64,000 nt of DNA from Urechis unicinctus (GCA_034190875.2 CM067358.1:50180843-50244842); one strand, 5' to 3'. Counted from the stretch's first letter, positions 1 to 11,620 are shown. Numbers and translations: made by a program. The notes: generated from the sequence alone by a model not told the origin.

Positions 1-1510
1 ATAGGTAGACGCTACGAAGTATGATAAAAAATTCATAGTTATATGCGCAAGTCACCATCTAAAACAACCATAAATAATGCAATTTATATTATGTATTGCT
101 TTCGGTGGTAAGCAAAGGCAATGGATCTGATAGATTCAGTATGTAAACTAAGTCTAACGTTATCATTAAGGCTTGCATTAACTTAAATAGCGATTCACAA
201 GCAAGACACGGATATTGTTAATATTATTGCTAATCAGCTAGGTAATGGTAGTAGTGGCTAATGTAGGCGAAGTTGCTGCTTATTTATAGGTGCTCTATGG
301 CCGTATATAACGCGTGCGCTTTCCACGTCACATTATCAACTTCAGAACATCCATTTAGGGTAAACCAAAGGAAATGACTATGCTTCTGCTTGGTTCATTG
401 TAGTTGTCCAACTATTGTTTAAGATTTTTTAAGCTCAATAAATCTCATTCATTGTGTTTGGCATCCTTAATTGTTGATTACTCCTTCAGGGTTATGGCAT
501 TATGTTTGACCAGGTGTAACTAAAATTATATTGAAATATTATATTGCTCATAATCTAGTAAGAATAAGTGCACTATACACTTAGCATTTTTACTTCCTAG
601 ACTGCTTCAACGGCATAGCCGTAAAATAGTGTTGACTTTGCACTTGTCTGCAATACGAGTGACAAGCTACATTGTGAGGTAACTCAGCTACAAACCGCTT
701 TCTGAAATGTAAATAATTGCTAAACATGCTGCTCCTCAAACTAGTCATCAAATACTATTATCATAAAAAACGCAATATACTTCTTTGCGAGCATTTACCA
801 ATATAAATCAATCATATGTAGTGCTCTTATAAATCCATGCATGAACTTGTTGTAACTTGTTTAGATGGTTATCATCGGGGTGGCTCGGATTTTACTAAAC
901 CACAACAGAAATCATTTCGCAGCCACTTCCTCACCTATGCATTTAGAGACGATATCCCTAAGAACACGTGATAACACATATTACGTAAAGCTTGGAAGCA
1001 AGTCATAATATGCCCTTTTTTTGCATATTGAGTTATTGTCAATTCTGTCACCCATTCAGAATGTGCTGTGCAGTTAGATAAGAACATACAAATTACGTCT
1101 GTGCGCATTATTGACACACTATTTCCGGACAATTTCCTCGCATGGAATGATATCACAACCCGATACGTATCAACAGTATAACGAAATGCAGTGCTAAGGT
1201 ACATTTAGTTTGGTTACACTACTTCTCTCTAGAGGGGAAAAATATTTTAACATTTCCATGCATCTTGTTTCGAATGTAAATTACCCAGAACCTTAAAACT
1301 TAAGGTGAAATATTCATACACAGCAAATACTCACTGTAAGGTCCTAAACACATTTAACACGGACAGTCTGTTGTATATTATCGATCAAATATAAGGTTGA
1401 TATAGATTGTTCATCGATTTCTAAAGCAGTTCAACGGACAGCCGATTGGCATAATCCTGTAAGAGTTGTTACTCTTCCCGGGCGCCGTGTTCTTTCCCTT
1501 ATCTATTAGA
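1..1510. repeat. Copy A, block 1 (matches 30,063-31,660)
   Basis: This non-coding block aligns collinearly with the start of copy B. Shared stretches include the one around 460-850 (B 30,590-31,010) and the one around 1,200-1,300 (B 31,370-31,450). Identity is high by eye, with small indels throughout. A partial copy of the older recurring module lies at about 940-1,290: the AGCACGT-like landmark is near 950 and the minus-strand frame reading CMEM is near 1,250. No gene is recognisable, and the open frames are short and broken in copy B. The alignment already holds at base 1, so the unit probably starts upstream of the window. Confidence 0.85.
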
Positions 1511-1519
1511 ATCTTATAC

Positions 1520-2540
1520 TCTATCCTCACGTGACCCATTACGACAAGGTTGGTGCACATGTCACGTATGTGCTGTATATAAAAACAAGATTATACCATT
1601 CGGAAGTGGCAAGAATGTGAGATCAATAAGGTGTTAAATGCGATCGATCGCAACATCCAATGTTGACTCGATGAATCAAATAGCTTTGTTTAAGATGTTG
1701 CTATATTCACATCACGAAACATCGACTGCATGCGGTGATGTAAAGTTTGCCAACAAAAGGCTTTCAACATTTCTACAGAATAATCCTCAACTCGTCTTAT
1801 ATGATCAGCCATAATTTGATCTCAAACAAGACATCATTTTTTGAATATACTGGTTAATTTATTTCTTCCAGAGAATACCAATAGAATATTGGTACGGAAA
1901 TCAACAAGGTAAACCCTGAATATTACACTTGGATCTGCAAGCATGCACTTCAGGCGAGTGCATGTGTCAATAGATTTGTATGAAACCAATCAAAGGGAAT
2001 TCTCTGGACGGCTAAAATCCCATAAAAATTAATATACACGTTGAGGCCCCTATTGCAATTATTCAGACGCAGCATTCAACTCTCCCTTGTGGGAAACTAC
2101 ACGCAACAAACCTTCCTACGGGTCGTCATAGTGCTCTCGCTGTTGGTTTTTTCAAACCCCAATGCGATAAAGTAACTTCCATGCATCAGACTGCTTACAA
2201 TAAAATGCTACAATACGTCTTTGCTTTATGTACATACAGATGTCACAAGGGTGCATCGAGTCGTTTTCAATAACTTACCCTGTTGCCCGTTAAACTGTGA
2301 TGTTTCAGAGTATGGTCTGATAATGAGTTTTAATGAAGATAAGGCATGCTAATTTGAACGTTTAGGCAATGATCACACAAACGTGAGGTTACTATATAAA
2401 ACCAAGCAAGGGAAAATGAGTAATTGACAAATGTGGTGGGTTGATATTGTATTAATAATACTAGTATATATCATCGTCTCACTAAAACTACTTGCATATT
2501 CAAGAGCTAAATACAGATTATACATAGGTCATCTAGTAGC
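1520..2540. repeat. Copy A, block 2 (matches 35,280-36,250)
   Basis: This block continues copy A without a gap, but its partner in B lies about 3.6 kb further on, past 31,660-35,260. Good anchors are 1,600-1,760 (B 35,380-35,520), 1,770-1,910 (B 35,530-35,700) and 2,330-2,430 (B 36,070-36,180). It is AT-rich, and I see no coding or RNA gene in it. Confidence 0.82.
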
Positions 2541-2559
2541 TAACCATTAAAGGCTGTTT

Positions 2560-3085
2560 GCTTGCTTTCGGCATTGATTTGTATTGCCAAATAAATCTAA
2601 CACAAACATAGGGTGGTTACTGAGAGAGAATATAGTCCTATGTTTGAGAACGAAAAAGCCTGCTCAAATCAAGTTCTGAATGGCGAATCTAACGAGGCTT
2701 TATACCTCATCTACAACTTATATGCGCGTTATATTGGCGGAGTATTTATGTTTCTGTTCAGTCTCTTAAATTAGCAATTAAGTGGGTTTGTATTAAATAA
2801 TATATGGCTTTGTCTTTGGCAAATATTAACTTCACTGTGGATTGAATATAGCAATCAATGAACACAGAACATGAACTAATATCTATTTCAATTAATTTTA
2901 TTCCGACCTAAAGATTAATAGCAGCTTTTGTAAATAACTAATTGATTGACAATTGTGACCCTGCTGTAGTGCGCCTAGGTAAAGCTGGACCATGACCTTA
3001 GCTTCCCGCACGGCCGACCACTACCTTGTTGGTTCTGAAAGCGATCGGGCTCTACCTCAGCGTCTTGATAAACAGCACTTAATTT
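2560..3085. repeat. Copy A, block 3, with a conserved GC-richer core
   Basis: This block aligns with B 36,270-36,640. The segment 2,968-3,075 is clearly richer in GC than its surroundings and is well kept in B (36,520-36,625), including a core with CTACCTTGTTGGTTCTG. I could not match it to a tRNA, snRNA or SINE family, and I see no convincing A/B box pair. It could be a remnant of a structured RNA gene or simply a slower-changing patch. Confidence 0.7.
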
Positions 3086-3089
3086 GATA

Positions 3090-3650
3090 TAACTGTGGTC
3101 AACAATGCCGGCTATTGAACATTTTGTTGTTTTGTGGCAACTAAATTGGGAGATCGAAAAGGATGTTTTGCAACTGATATACGATCCAAATGTTATCCGT
3201 CGATAGTACCATTTGCGAAGGCAAGCTTAGACACCTAGTTCATACTTTTATCATTGCGCCCTTTACACGATGCACCCGGGGTGCCACCAAACAATGCATC
3301 ATAGCTTACTTTAGCTGATAATGAATGATGGCTTGTATTTTGTACCCTTTAAAACTGACTTGTCTTTGTTGAAAGATTTGTTTAATCGGTCTGTTTTATT
3401 GATATCAGAACAATCCTACACATATTCGTTGATGATGTGCCTGACCTTTCCGAAAACTGACAAAGAATCAGTGTCTCTCTCAAAGCAACATCTCAAATGC
3501 TTTATTGAACTTCAACAATCACCGAATAGATTTAATTCATTTACGATTGTCTTATAATGGCTCGCCTACAATTCCTCAACCATATCATGGGCCTTCAATA
3601 AACTCGCTCAAGTTCTATACTTTCTTATATCATAATAATAATACTTATTC
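3090..3650. other. Segment present in A, missing in B
   Basis: Copy B goes straight from the equivalent of 3,085 to that of 3,650, so about 560 bp is either inserted in A or deleted in B. A 78-codon open frame (3,321-3,557, plus) has no recognisable domain and is within chance expectation. I see no target-site duplication or terminal repeat at the edges. Confidence 0.55.
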
Positions 3651-4190
3651 TAACTGCAAATATGCCGATAGCTGCACACAAAACACATTCACCGACTAAT
3701 GATATGAATCACACAGTCTCAAGCACACATGTTCTTCAACATTGTTTCAGCATTTTATTGGGTAACCACCAGGAAAGAATCCCAATCTCTAATTGCAATA
3801 AGTTCCGCTATGATCCTGGCTACTTGTGTCATTATTGCAATAACAACCACTATTGGTGTTAAGTGTAATTGTTTTACTGGCACAAAACATTGGATCAACA
3901 TCAGACGATACCCAAGAAGCAATTTCTAGGTTATTAATGACAACTATCTTTAAAGTGTCTTGAACTCAATATAGAACTTATTTTCTTGAAACACACGTAT
4001 TGGTTTCATTCAGATGATTAAAATGGACTTACGTCATAGAACAGTACATATCCATTCATATAACCATTGATATTTGCTTCAAGCTAATCGATTTCCGCAT
4101 TGTGCAGCTGATTCGTACACCATCTTAAGATAGAGGCTGAGTAATACAGCCGTAGTCGATCTGTACAAAACACGTAATTCACTGTGTAGC
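3650..4190. repeat. Copy A, block 4, with a short open frame kept in B
   Basis: This block aligns with B 36,646-37,250. Within it, plus-strand frame 3,729-3,929 and the B frame at 36,705-36,953 start alike: both have FNIVSA followed by YWV, then a hydrophobic stretch. About 37 codons align without an indel. Most codon differences change the amino acid, so this is not good evidence of selection. It is listed as part of the repeat and not as a gene. Confidence 0.75.
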
Positions 4191-4194
4191 GTTA

Positions 4195-4720
4195 TTGGCG
4201 ATGAATTGCCAATCTGTTATTGGTACATTTAGCGACAATATCCTCAAGAGCACGTCATCTCTCATGTGTTCAACTTTCGACGCAAGTGCAGTATCCTATA
4301 AACCAGTAAGTTCAACTGGCTGTTTCATACCAAGTGAGATGTTCAGGTGTTCAGTTGCCATAAAACGTATTTCTGTCAATTGAACTACAGCAACGACAAT
4401 AGTTGTACACAGCACCAAGATGTACTTTTTACACAAAGCGTGTGAGCTACCTACAACCTATATGGTCAGCACACCACATCTGTGTGTCAATAACTGTTGC
4501 AAAATTGCAACTTTCGAATATTTTGCCACTAATGAGCATCCAAATTACTGCTTTGCTACTCAAAACTTACTTTAGAAGGCTATCAATGTCGGCTTTAATC
4601 ATTTGGCCATAAAACACTGCCTTGTGCTTGATGGAAAATATCTTTGACATGTGAATCACAACAAATATGCCTAATTTCTTTGCAAATTATTTTTACACCT
4701 TGCTCTCGGCAGGATTTACC
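4195..4720. repeat. Old recurring module, copy in A at 4.2 kb
   Basis: This is one copy of the small module that recurs through the window. Four landmarks occur in order: AGAGCACGT (about 4,247), the CTGTGTGTCAATAA variant of the CACTCGTGTGCC landmark (about 4,480), GAGCATCCAAAT (about 4,535), and the TTGTGCTTGATGGA/ATG-TCA landmark (about 4,620-4,660). The same order is seen at 24.7, 37.3, 47.9 and 53.0 kb. On the minus strand the last landmark reads MSK followed by SIKHKAV, a frame also kept in several other copies. Its original function is unknown. Confidence 0.75.
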
Positions 4721-4729
4721 GTCTCGTCC

Positions 4730-5780
4730 CTAATATAACAGGAGTTATACGAGCGGCCGAACATTGATCTAGCTCAGACGATTTTGCCACTCATTATTTG
4801 TGTGTAAGGCTTCAGAGAAAGTGTTCTCAAAGTAAGTTAACACGTCAACAGGATCCAGTTTATGCCGATTCAATATGAATGATGATGTTTTATCAGGCTA
4901 AATGAGAGCTAGCTAGTGGATGTCTTCTGGTACGTAAACAGGCATAACACATTAAATGACAGACTATCATAGCTTCAGAATGGTAATAGGGAGAGCAGTA
5001 GCGAATTAGATATCATAAGATTACTTTAAAATCAGTTGCCGTCAAAATATGGCCGTGTATCCAATATAGCTTCAGAAACAATTAATCAGGCATATTTTTA
5101 GCCTATTACAGTCACAATTAATCGACGGGTTGGTGAAATATACTTCTCACATTTTTTATACGACAATCCTTTAGGGTAGCTGCAATTTACTTTGTTAGCT
5201 ATAGTCTGAGTTGGAGTAGTATAATATGTCTTGACAGAAAGACAATTGTATTGTGAACTAAACTTCATCATAGTCATAGTAACGTCAATATGATTGTTTG
5301 GGTACTTTCCCAAAATTAGCATTAGGTCGCCAGAGTGGACACGATGGGCAACTAAACAGTTTAAATGCATACAACTGTTCTTTGGTCATCTGATTCATTT
5401 GCATATCCAAAACATGACCAAATGTATGTTGAATATCAATAATGTGCCTCTCTTTTCGTAAATGTGGGCGTACAAAAGCGTTTCCACTCCTCTGGCTGAC
5501 CCAGGTCTTGAATCGATACTGAATGGGAACATAAGCAATCAGTTAGGCTTCAGACGAGGCTATAGGACGTTGACCATGCTTGGTGCTGTTGACAATTGCG
5601 TCAGAACGTCGAGTCACATCCAATGCAAAATGATGTATGTTGCGGAATCTTATTTGCTGCAATCAAAGAGCAGCACGCTATAAAACTTAGAGCGGGCCAC
5701 GGGTCAATTGCAATTACTCAGTTTTGGGGAACATGTTTAACCAGTAATAATATAAATATTTCAATATATATTGTACGCGT
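4730..5780. repeat. Copy A, mostly missing from B
   Basis: 4,770-4,930 aligns with B 37,742-37,870, but 4,930-5,780 is missing from B. The part 5,200-5,360 is distantly related to 53,930-54,020, with a matching minus-strand reading around VAH and VHS. Residual similarity to 58,020 begins at 5,450 (AAATGTGGGYGTACRG). A 90-codon minus frame (5,098-5,370) has no recognised domain. I see no gene. Confidence 0.6.
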
Positions 5781-6290
5781 ACAGAGCACACGATGACGGT
5801 GATATTGCCAACATGCATTAACAGCTTAAAGATAATGACTACCCTTATATTTAGCAGCAGCTTGATCTTAAGCAGCAGTACACGCTCTCTGGTTCTACTG
5901 TGGTCTATAGAGGCATGCTGCGGCATGATCATATTTAGGGTTTCCGTCTAATCTAACAGTTAATCGACGGCTCTAGGCGTACCAAGCTCGCACGCACGAC
6001 AGTCCGAGTGTTGCCCTATGAGATGCATTGTTTTGTCATATACCATGAATTTGTTTTATGCCGCTAAAAAGTGATGCCGCAGAGAGCATTCAGTAATGCT
6101 GATATAGGAACTGTGTGGTAAATTGTAACTGCGTTGTACTTTGGCTTCCATCTCATCTATGCAATAACCCTGTTTTTATCGATGCAACTCCTTACCTACT
6201 TAAATAGCAAATCCCATGTAAAATTCAAGACGTAGCGTCTCTATTGAACATGATACACCCTGACGAACTTTCATAAGTGTGGCCGTGAGT
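5780..6290. repeat. Three-copy block: A, B 37,880-38,390, C 58,905-59,390
   Basis: From the GAGCACACGATGACGG landmark onward all three large copies align. This is where copy C begins. The block runs up to the microsatellite at 6.3 kb and shares landmarks such as CAGTTAATCGACGGCTCT (C has a variant). It is non-coding. Confidence 0.85.
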
Positions 6291-6307
6291 GCGTGCGTGT
6301 GGGTGGT

Positions 6308-6349
6308 GCGTGTGTGTGTGTGTGTTTGTGTGTGTGTGTTGTGTGTGTG

Positions 6350-6440
<91 letters not shown>

Positions 6441-6449
6441 AGTGTGTGG
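6308..6449. repeat. (TG)n microsatellite, copy A
   Basis: This is a TG dinucleotide array with a few interruptions before 6,350 and a perfect run of 43 units at 6,351-6,436. It sits at the same place as the longer array in B (38,417-38,554) and the decayed GTGG/GTGA tract in C (59,391-59,475). The Cys-Val and Thr-His open frames over it are artefacts of the repeat. Alternating TG can adopt Z-DNA. Confidence 0.98.
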
Positions 6450-7930
6450 TTGTGCATAGGTGGGTGATTACGTGGGTGGATGGATGGCTGGGTTGGTGGG
6501 TGTGAGGGTTGATCGTGCAGATGGGGGGATAGATCGGTGGGTGTGCAGTTTTGGGCGCACTTCTATTCAGTTTAATATAACACGCATTGCGGGCCAGGGA
6601 AACACAATGGATCTCCAGAAAGAATATGTAATTGTTCCAGTAGTGATTCAAAGGCACTTGCACAGAGACCATTTAAAGCAGATTGCTTTGCCATTACGGA
6701 ATTGTAGCTAACAGTGCACGTTATTGGCAATCTCGGTAAACGTTCCCGTGAGGCTCCTATATTCATTGCAACTACACACCGTGCCTTATTACTTTATCTG
6801 TTTCTGTGATATAACCTGCATGTTTTGAAGTGTAACCAAATAATTGCATTTATAGCTTGCCGCAGGATATCATAACTTGCCGCAGGATATCATAAGAGAT
6901 GTTTGATATCAAATATCACTAGTTTTTACTGCAGCGAATGGTCCCTCTTTGATAGTCGTTTCCAGCAGCTGCAACAATGATTACTAATTTACTCGGCCTT
7001 TCAATTTCCAATTGTTTACAGTACCACAAAACACGCAGGTTGGTGAAACCAACCGTGGTCACTCAACATACTATAACGATATATTAATTATGAGGAAAAC
7101 ACTGTTCCCTATTATAACGACCCTTTTATCTTGCCCCTGTTGTGTAGAATAGATATTGCGGGAAACTCTGATGTGGTATCAAAGATTGCCAAGCACTGTT
7201 TAACAAACCTTTTTGTGCTACTCACTAAACAGCGCTGGCTTGTATTAAGGAAAATAAGTTCTCTTACTTCCTGAACATCGCATATCATTTGCAATTTTTA
7301 ACAATTGCGATTTAGAAAGTGCTTGGTTTCAAATTTACGTTCTCCGTTAGAATGATAAAACTGAAAACCGTCGGATTCAATTATTTCCATATGATAAATA
7401 TTGCACGTTAAAGAACAATCAAGACAGAACTAGGGGGCAGCAGTATAAAACAAGGAACAGTGTTGTATTTTAAATGTCCATTGTAAGTTATGAAACCCAT
7501 ACAGTATATTGTACCCATAGCGCCAAGTACTGCACAAACCGATGCGACTGTAAGACATTTTCTTATAGAAATACAGCTAAGGCTCTTCTGGTGCCATCAC
7601 TGCACAGATACATGAACCAATGAGTGAACCCAGTAGCTACAAGCATATGAGCAAGGATTAGCATTACATCAAGAGAAATACGTGCAAACAAAATAGCTCC
7701 TTGTTATAAAGTGCAATGTAACATGAATTGATAGATGGAATAAACGCTTGTCATCGTCTGATCATTATCTGCAGTCAAAATAATGGCAAAACAATATAAT
7801 ATAACCAACAATCAGCGCATATATTCGCCCAAATTTCGTGTAACAACATCGTAGTCATAGATACAATAATTTGAATCGTCTCTGAGCTATATGATCAAAT
7901 CAATGATCCAATCACTTCCTTTTGACATCC
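6450..7930. repeat. Three-copy block after the TG array
   Basis: This block aligns with B 38,555-39,870 and C 59,476-60,540. C lacks the equivalent of about 7,000-7,290. Minus-strand translation of 7,490-7,800 gives hydrophobic stretches, also readable in B and C, including WFMYLC followed by RRA. The frames break at different places in each copy. This may be a very old membrane-protein remnant, but I cannot identify it. No intact gene is present. Confidence 0.8.
6856..6895. repeat. Perfect 20-bp tandem duplication
   Basis: The 20-mer CTTGCCGCAGGATATCATAA occurs twice back to back (6,856-6,875 and 6,876-6,895). B (about 38,897) and C (about 59,800) have a single, diverged version. It is therefore specific to copy A and recent. 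Confidence 0.95.
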
Positions 7931-8260
7931 TTTAACCGCCACGCCAAATTCAGCAATCGACATAATGCACGCCTACATGATATGTACATGCATACTGTAA
8001 CAGAAACATGTATTTATTTGCCAGTATATGTCGCTACGGTATCGTCCTCGGGCTATGGTATATTTAATACAGAAACATGTGAGGTATCTGTGTTGCCCTG
8101 TGTACATAATACTCATTTACATGCGCAAATTTGCATGGTAGACCACCACCAGATAGCATCCGTGTGTGTTTTTTGAAAATATATAAACCATGTCCAAGAT
8201 CATAAGAATAATGATTTATTTTCTACGCCGTAAATTTCAATATAAGAGTGCTCTGAAATG
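7930..8260. repeat. Three-copy block flanking the LINE-1 3' side
   Basis: This block aligns with B 39,870-40,060 and C 60,540-60,780. A and C share about 150 bp (8,090-8,250 and 60,600-60,760) that B lacks. On the minus strand it lies downstream of the reverse transcriptase C-terminus, so part of it may be the LINE 3' untranslated region. No polyA or short 3' repeat is clear. Confidence 0.65.
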
Positions 8261-8261
8261 C

Positions 8262-8860
8262 TAAGTACTAGATGCTTAGTGCATACATTAGCATCAAATG
8301 TTTTGGCGAAAAGAAATGCTTTAAATCTTTACTTAAAGATATCTAAATTAGTTGTATGTCGTAGGGAGCTTGAGCGGTCATTCCGCAATAATTGTCTACC
8401 GACAGCAAAAGTAAGTAGTACTTGCTCTAGTGACGATCGGTCATGAAAATGCCTTATTTTACAGATATTGCGGACATGTATATATGCGATTTTGCCATTG
8501 CTATGACCTGCGGTTTTGTTGATGCAAAAGAGTCATCTGTTGCAGTGATGTTTCTGGCGGCAGGTGATAGATTTATCTTATGGTTATTGATACATAAGCT
8601 TTTGAATGTGAACATGTTGGACATATGTCTCGACGAAATGACCAAATGTTCTGTTTGTTCTTCATTCATTCTCAGATGATTCTGACGCATGCATGTTTAA
8701 TTTTTGCTATACATAATTGCATGTTCTCTATTGCGCCATCAAGGTATTTGGGATCACAGTTTAAATAAAGCTGGGTGTCATCAGCATACAGATGATAATT
8801 GATATCAAACGTTTGTATCAGGCCACCAAGATATCTGGTAGAGTTCAGCTAATATTGACT
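8262..8860 (-). pseudogene. LINE-1 relic: reverse transcriptase, YADD box to C-terminus, CR1/L2-like
   Basis: This is a fragment of a non-LTR retrotransposon reverse transcriptase, the enzyme that copies element RNA into DNA at the target site. Read on the minus strand from high to low coordinates, it shows HLYADDTQLYLN (catalytic YADD at 8,777-8,788), then LRMNEEQTEHLVIS (around 8,664-8,675 and on), then SSLEQV (8,420-8,443). The conserved C-terminal tail is NDRSSSLRH followed by FK and FLF, at about 8,290-8,385. YADDTQLY, KLN.DKTEFLVI and WN.LP.SLR...FK...FLF are typical of the CR1/L2/Rex1 group. It is dead: there is a frameshift after the YADD region, a stop inside the tail (about 8,330), and a deletion of about 250 bp between SSLEQV and the tail relative to B. 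The 5' part is absent beyond about 8,860. The copy in B is at 40,085-40,490, and C has lost it. Assignment to LINE is firm, but the clade is less sure. Confidence 0.9.
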
Positions 8861-8979
8861 TAACCATTATGAAATGTGTTGAACGACAACATTTTATCAT
8901 ATTTTCGTCCTCTGAAGCATTTCTTTCACAAATTTACTTATTCATGCGTTTTTCATTTCGAATCTGCACTTGCGTATCC

Positions 8980-10260
8980 AATGCCATCCAAATGATACAA
9001 TGCACAAATATAGGTTAGCCATTCTGCTCATTACGTTATTATTCGCTTTAACATGTATTGCTTGATTTCCCATAACCCGGTGTAATTCTCGGAATCGACT
9101 TTGTGATTGATAAGCTGGGTGTGGGCTACAATGCGCATTAGAATCTATATCCAAATGAGACAGTTACGAGCCAATACATCATCGTTATCTGTCTATACTG
9201 AGTTAAATAGACCAATAAACTGTGAACGCCTCTGGAAGCATACTCATGTCAACTAAATTACGGAACATAATGCCTCCTGATTTTGCGATTTACAATGGAT
9301 TTTGCCCTTAAATAGTACAATTTCTGCTTATAACACAACGTTCGAATTGGTCGTGGAGCCAGAGCAGACAACCCGAAAAATGTCACACTGATAGCTTTAG
9401 GGACATCAATGATCACCCTGACCGTTATGGTAGATAAATGAGGGTGTCGATGCATTTATATGCGCTTTAAGAAAGCGTGAATAGTACTAACTCTGCTAGT
9501 AATACAACGATCGGATCTGTTCATGGCACAAGAGAAGACAGACTAAAGAAAAAAAAACACTGATAGCTTTAGAGACCTCACTGTTCACCCTGACAGTTGT
9601 AAATACTTTGATATGCACCCCATGACAGCATTCTTTATACATATATAACCATCATTTATCACGAGTCTGCATTATTTTTAATTAGTCATTGGCAGCTTGC
9701 GAGGGATGACCGGCTTTGAATATTGGCGTCAAAATATATCGCCACACTACATCCTTGGTGGCACCAAACCTAGAGGCGTTGGATAACAAATCCCTTGAGC
9801 TTTAGGTGTTTTCACGGTAGCGCGACCTGACGACGAGCTGGTGTTTCACTTATCTCCAAACTCACCGCACAGGTAGTCGGAATGCGCCTTCTTAACTGTA
9901 AGCCTGTTGGAATAGGCTTAACATTGTAAGCACGTTGAAAATTTACCATGCGCCTTTACGATTATAATGCTGTGTGATACCGTCCAAGCGCGCTCACGAC
10001 AGGCACTCTTCGCACAACAAAAACCTCTGGATAATCATAGTTTAGAGAGATGGTGACGACGGCCCTCCATGTATCACGGAGGTCCATGCAAATGCTCGTT
10101 GTTCACTGAGCCAATATGTAACATCTATCTCACTACAATACATTCTGCTCTTGCTCTTAAGTTGTTTGATGTGTATCGTGGTATTCTATCGGCATAAGCT
10201 TATTCACTCTATAAGCGTTTGCTTAGTCTCTTGACATTTGAAGGGTCCAACTATTGCGTA
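8980..10260. repeat. Three-copy block, well conserved
   Basis: This block aligns with C 60,820-61,560 and B 40,490-41,490; B lacks 8,980-9,120. Identity between A and C at 9,040-9,170 is about 95% by eye, among the highest in the window. 9,740-9,890 is also kept in all three (B 40,966-41,110, C 61,403-61,530). There are short minus frames but no recognisable gene. Confidence 0.85.
9310..9605. repeat. Internal tandem duplication (about 168 bp period) in copy A
   Basis: The stretch with CACTGATAGCTTTAG occurs twice in A. The repeated parts begin near 9,335 (ACAACGTTCG) and 9,504 (ACAACGATCG). B (about 40,705) and C (about 61,150) carry one copy. The two A copies have diverged, so this is older than the perfect duplications at 6,856 and 15,754. 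Confidence 0.8.
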
Positions 10261-10339
10261 CTAGTGCATTAGACCACTGAACTTATAGCAGTTACCCATG
10301 ACCACTATTAGAAACAATAATAATTCTTATTGGGAAATT

Positions 10340-11290
10340 TCTTTGCATTCGTGTACTATGCTGACGGGAGTAATTATTGCTTTGCTAGTAAACAACTGAA
10401 ATTTATCTTTCTTAACACGTTGAATGCAGCTTGCAGTCAATATGAGTATGCCATCCAATAAACCATTAGATGCCTATGTCAATATTAATTGATGGCCTAC
10501 CTTTCCTCAAATGTGCCGTTTTTACCTATTAATACGTTTTATTCATGTTAATCATTGTTTATAACTTATTGATATCGAGTCCATTTGACTGACCGCCAGA
10601 ATTTTACAAATACTTCCACTGGAATTGGCATGTGCTGTATATTGGCCAATACCCAGGATATAAAATCGGCCAAACTTGTGTACATGCTGTTGATCTCATG
10701 CCTAAATGTACTACCTTTATTGTCCTTCTGTTTATAGGGATAGGCAATGTCTACAATATCCTGATCTGTCTGCTTCAATTCCATATTCATTATTTTAAGT
10801 TCAAATACCTATGATTTTTACCACAGTAAGTTACCAGTACACATTGTGCTAATTATATACTTGTGTGTGCTTATTTGGGCTAAATGGTAGAACAACACAC
10901 TGCGGATATAACAGCACTGCGGGATAGCATGAACAGACCAAAACTATGAAGCTGTGTGCACTCTCTGAAGTTAATTTTACGCCTCCTTGTTAAATGTCTG
11001 GAGTTGATATATAGTTATCATGGATCAGTTGTCGTAAAATGTTTTTTCTTTCAACTTACTCTGATTATTCGAGAAGCGAACCCAGCATAAGCAAAATATA
11101 TTAATTACAGCAATAATTTATAAGTGCAAGTGTGGATATGCGTCCGCGCGTGCGACTGTGTATGTTTGAGTGTGCATGCATAATATCCATTGCCTGTGAT
11201 TTACTAATCACTATAGGTGCATAAAAGAATAGGCCTGAAGCTTACAAGTAACATTGTGTTATGCTGAAGTGTATCATAATATTGCTTTAT
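10340..11290. other. Mostly A-specific non-coding stretch
   Basis: 10,340-10,450 matches C 61,775-61,890 but not B, so the ancestor had it and B lost it. From 10,450 to 11,290 I find no partner in B or C. It contains only open frames of 60-74 codons with no recognised content. Confidence 0.5.
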
Positions 11291-11299
11291 CTTCTCCCT

Positions 11300-11620
11300 G
11301 CAACAGTAGATTAATATTTCTGACCAAAATATGTTGTGAATACTCAAAATATTCCACGATGCATGCTTAATGATGGTTATGCTTGATTGTCTATATTCGT
11401 AGCATATAATGCTGTATTGTGACTAGTTTGCGAATAACATACTGTCAGTAATTGATGTATTCTCTGTACGAAATACGTTACTTACGGTGGTTGTTTGATG
11501 TGTGGATGTTCATTAAGCCTCTTTGTTTTTTAAAATGCACCATGCCGTATGCGCTCCCGACGTGCTACGTTCATGACGGTAGCACCAGCAATAATTGCGT
11601 TTTATTAATTTAATTGATCT
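11300..11620. repeat. Copy A block matching B 41,540-41,910
   Basis: The blocks are collinear, with shared landmarks such as TACTGTCAG/TTGATGTATTCTCTG (about 11,440-11,465; B 41,675-41,702). B has about 60 extra bases near 41,710-41,770. It is non-coding. Confidence 0.75.

Noticed and set aside
3729..3929. Hydrophobic plus frame with FNIVSA...YWV, also at 36,705
   Set aside because: It aligns for about 37 codons without indels, but mostly with replacement changes and different ends. Too weak to call a gene.
6200..6711. Open frames of up to 133 codons rich in Thr-His or Cys-Val
   Set aside because: They are translations of the (TG)n array and disappear in copy C.
10030..10080. Hairpin CCTCC...GGAGG
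   Set aside because: It is not preserved in copy B (about 41,310-41,330), so it is probably chance.
10350..10370. Plus-strand YYADG / YYADE reading (10,350; 61,787) as a reverse transcriptase box
   Set aside because: No neighbouring RT motifs are in frame, and the second aspartate is missing.
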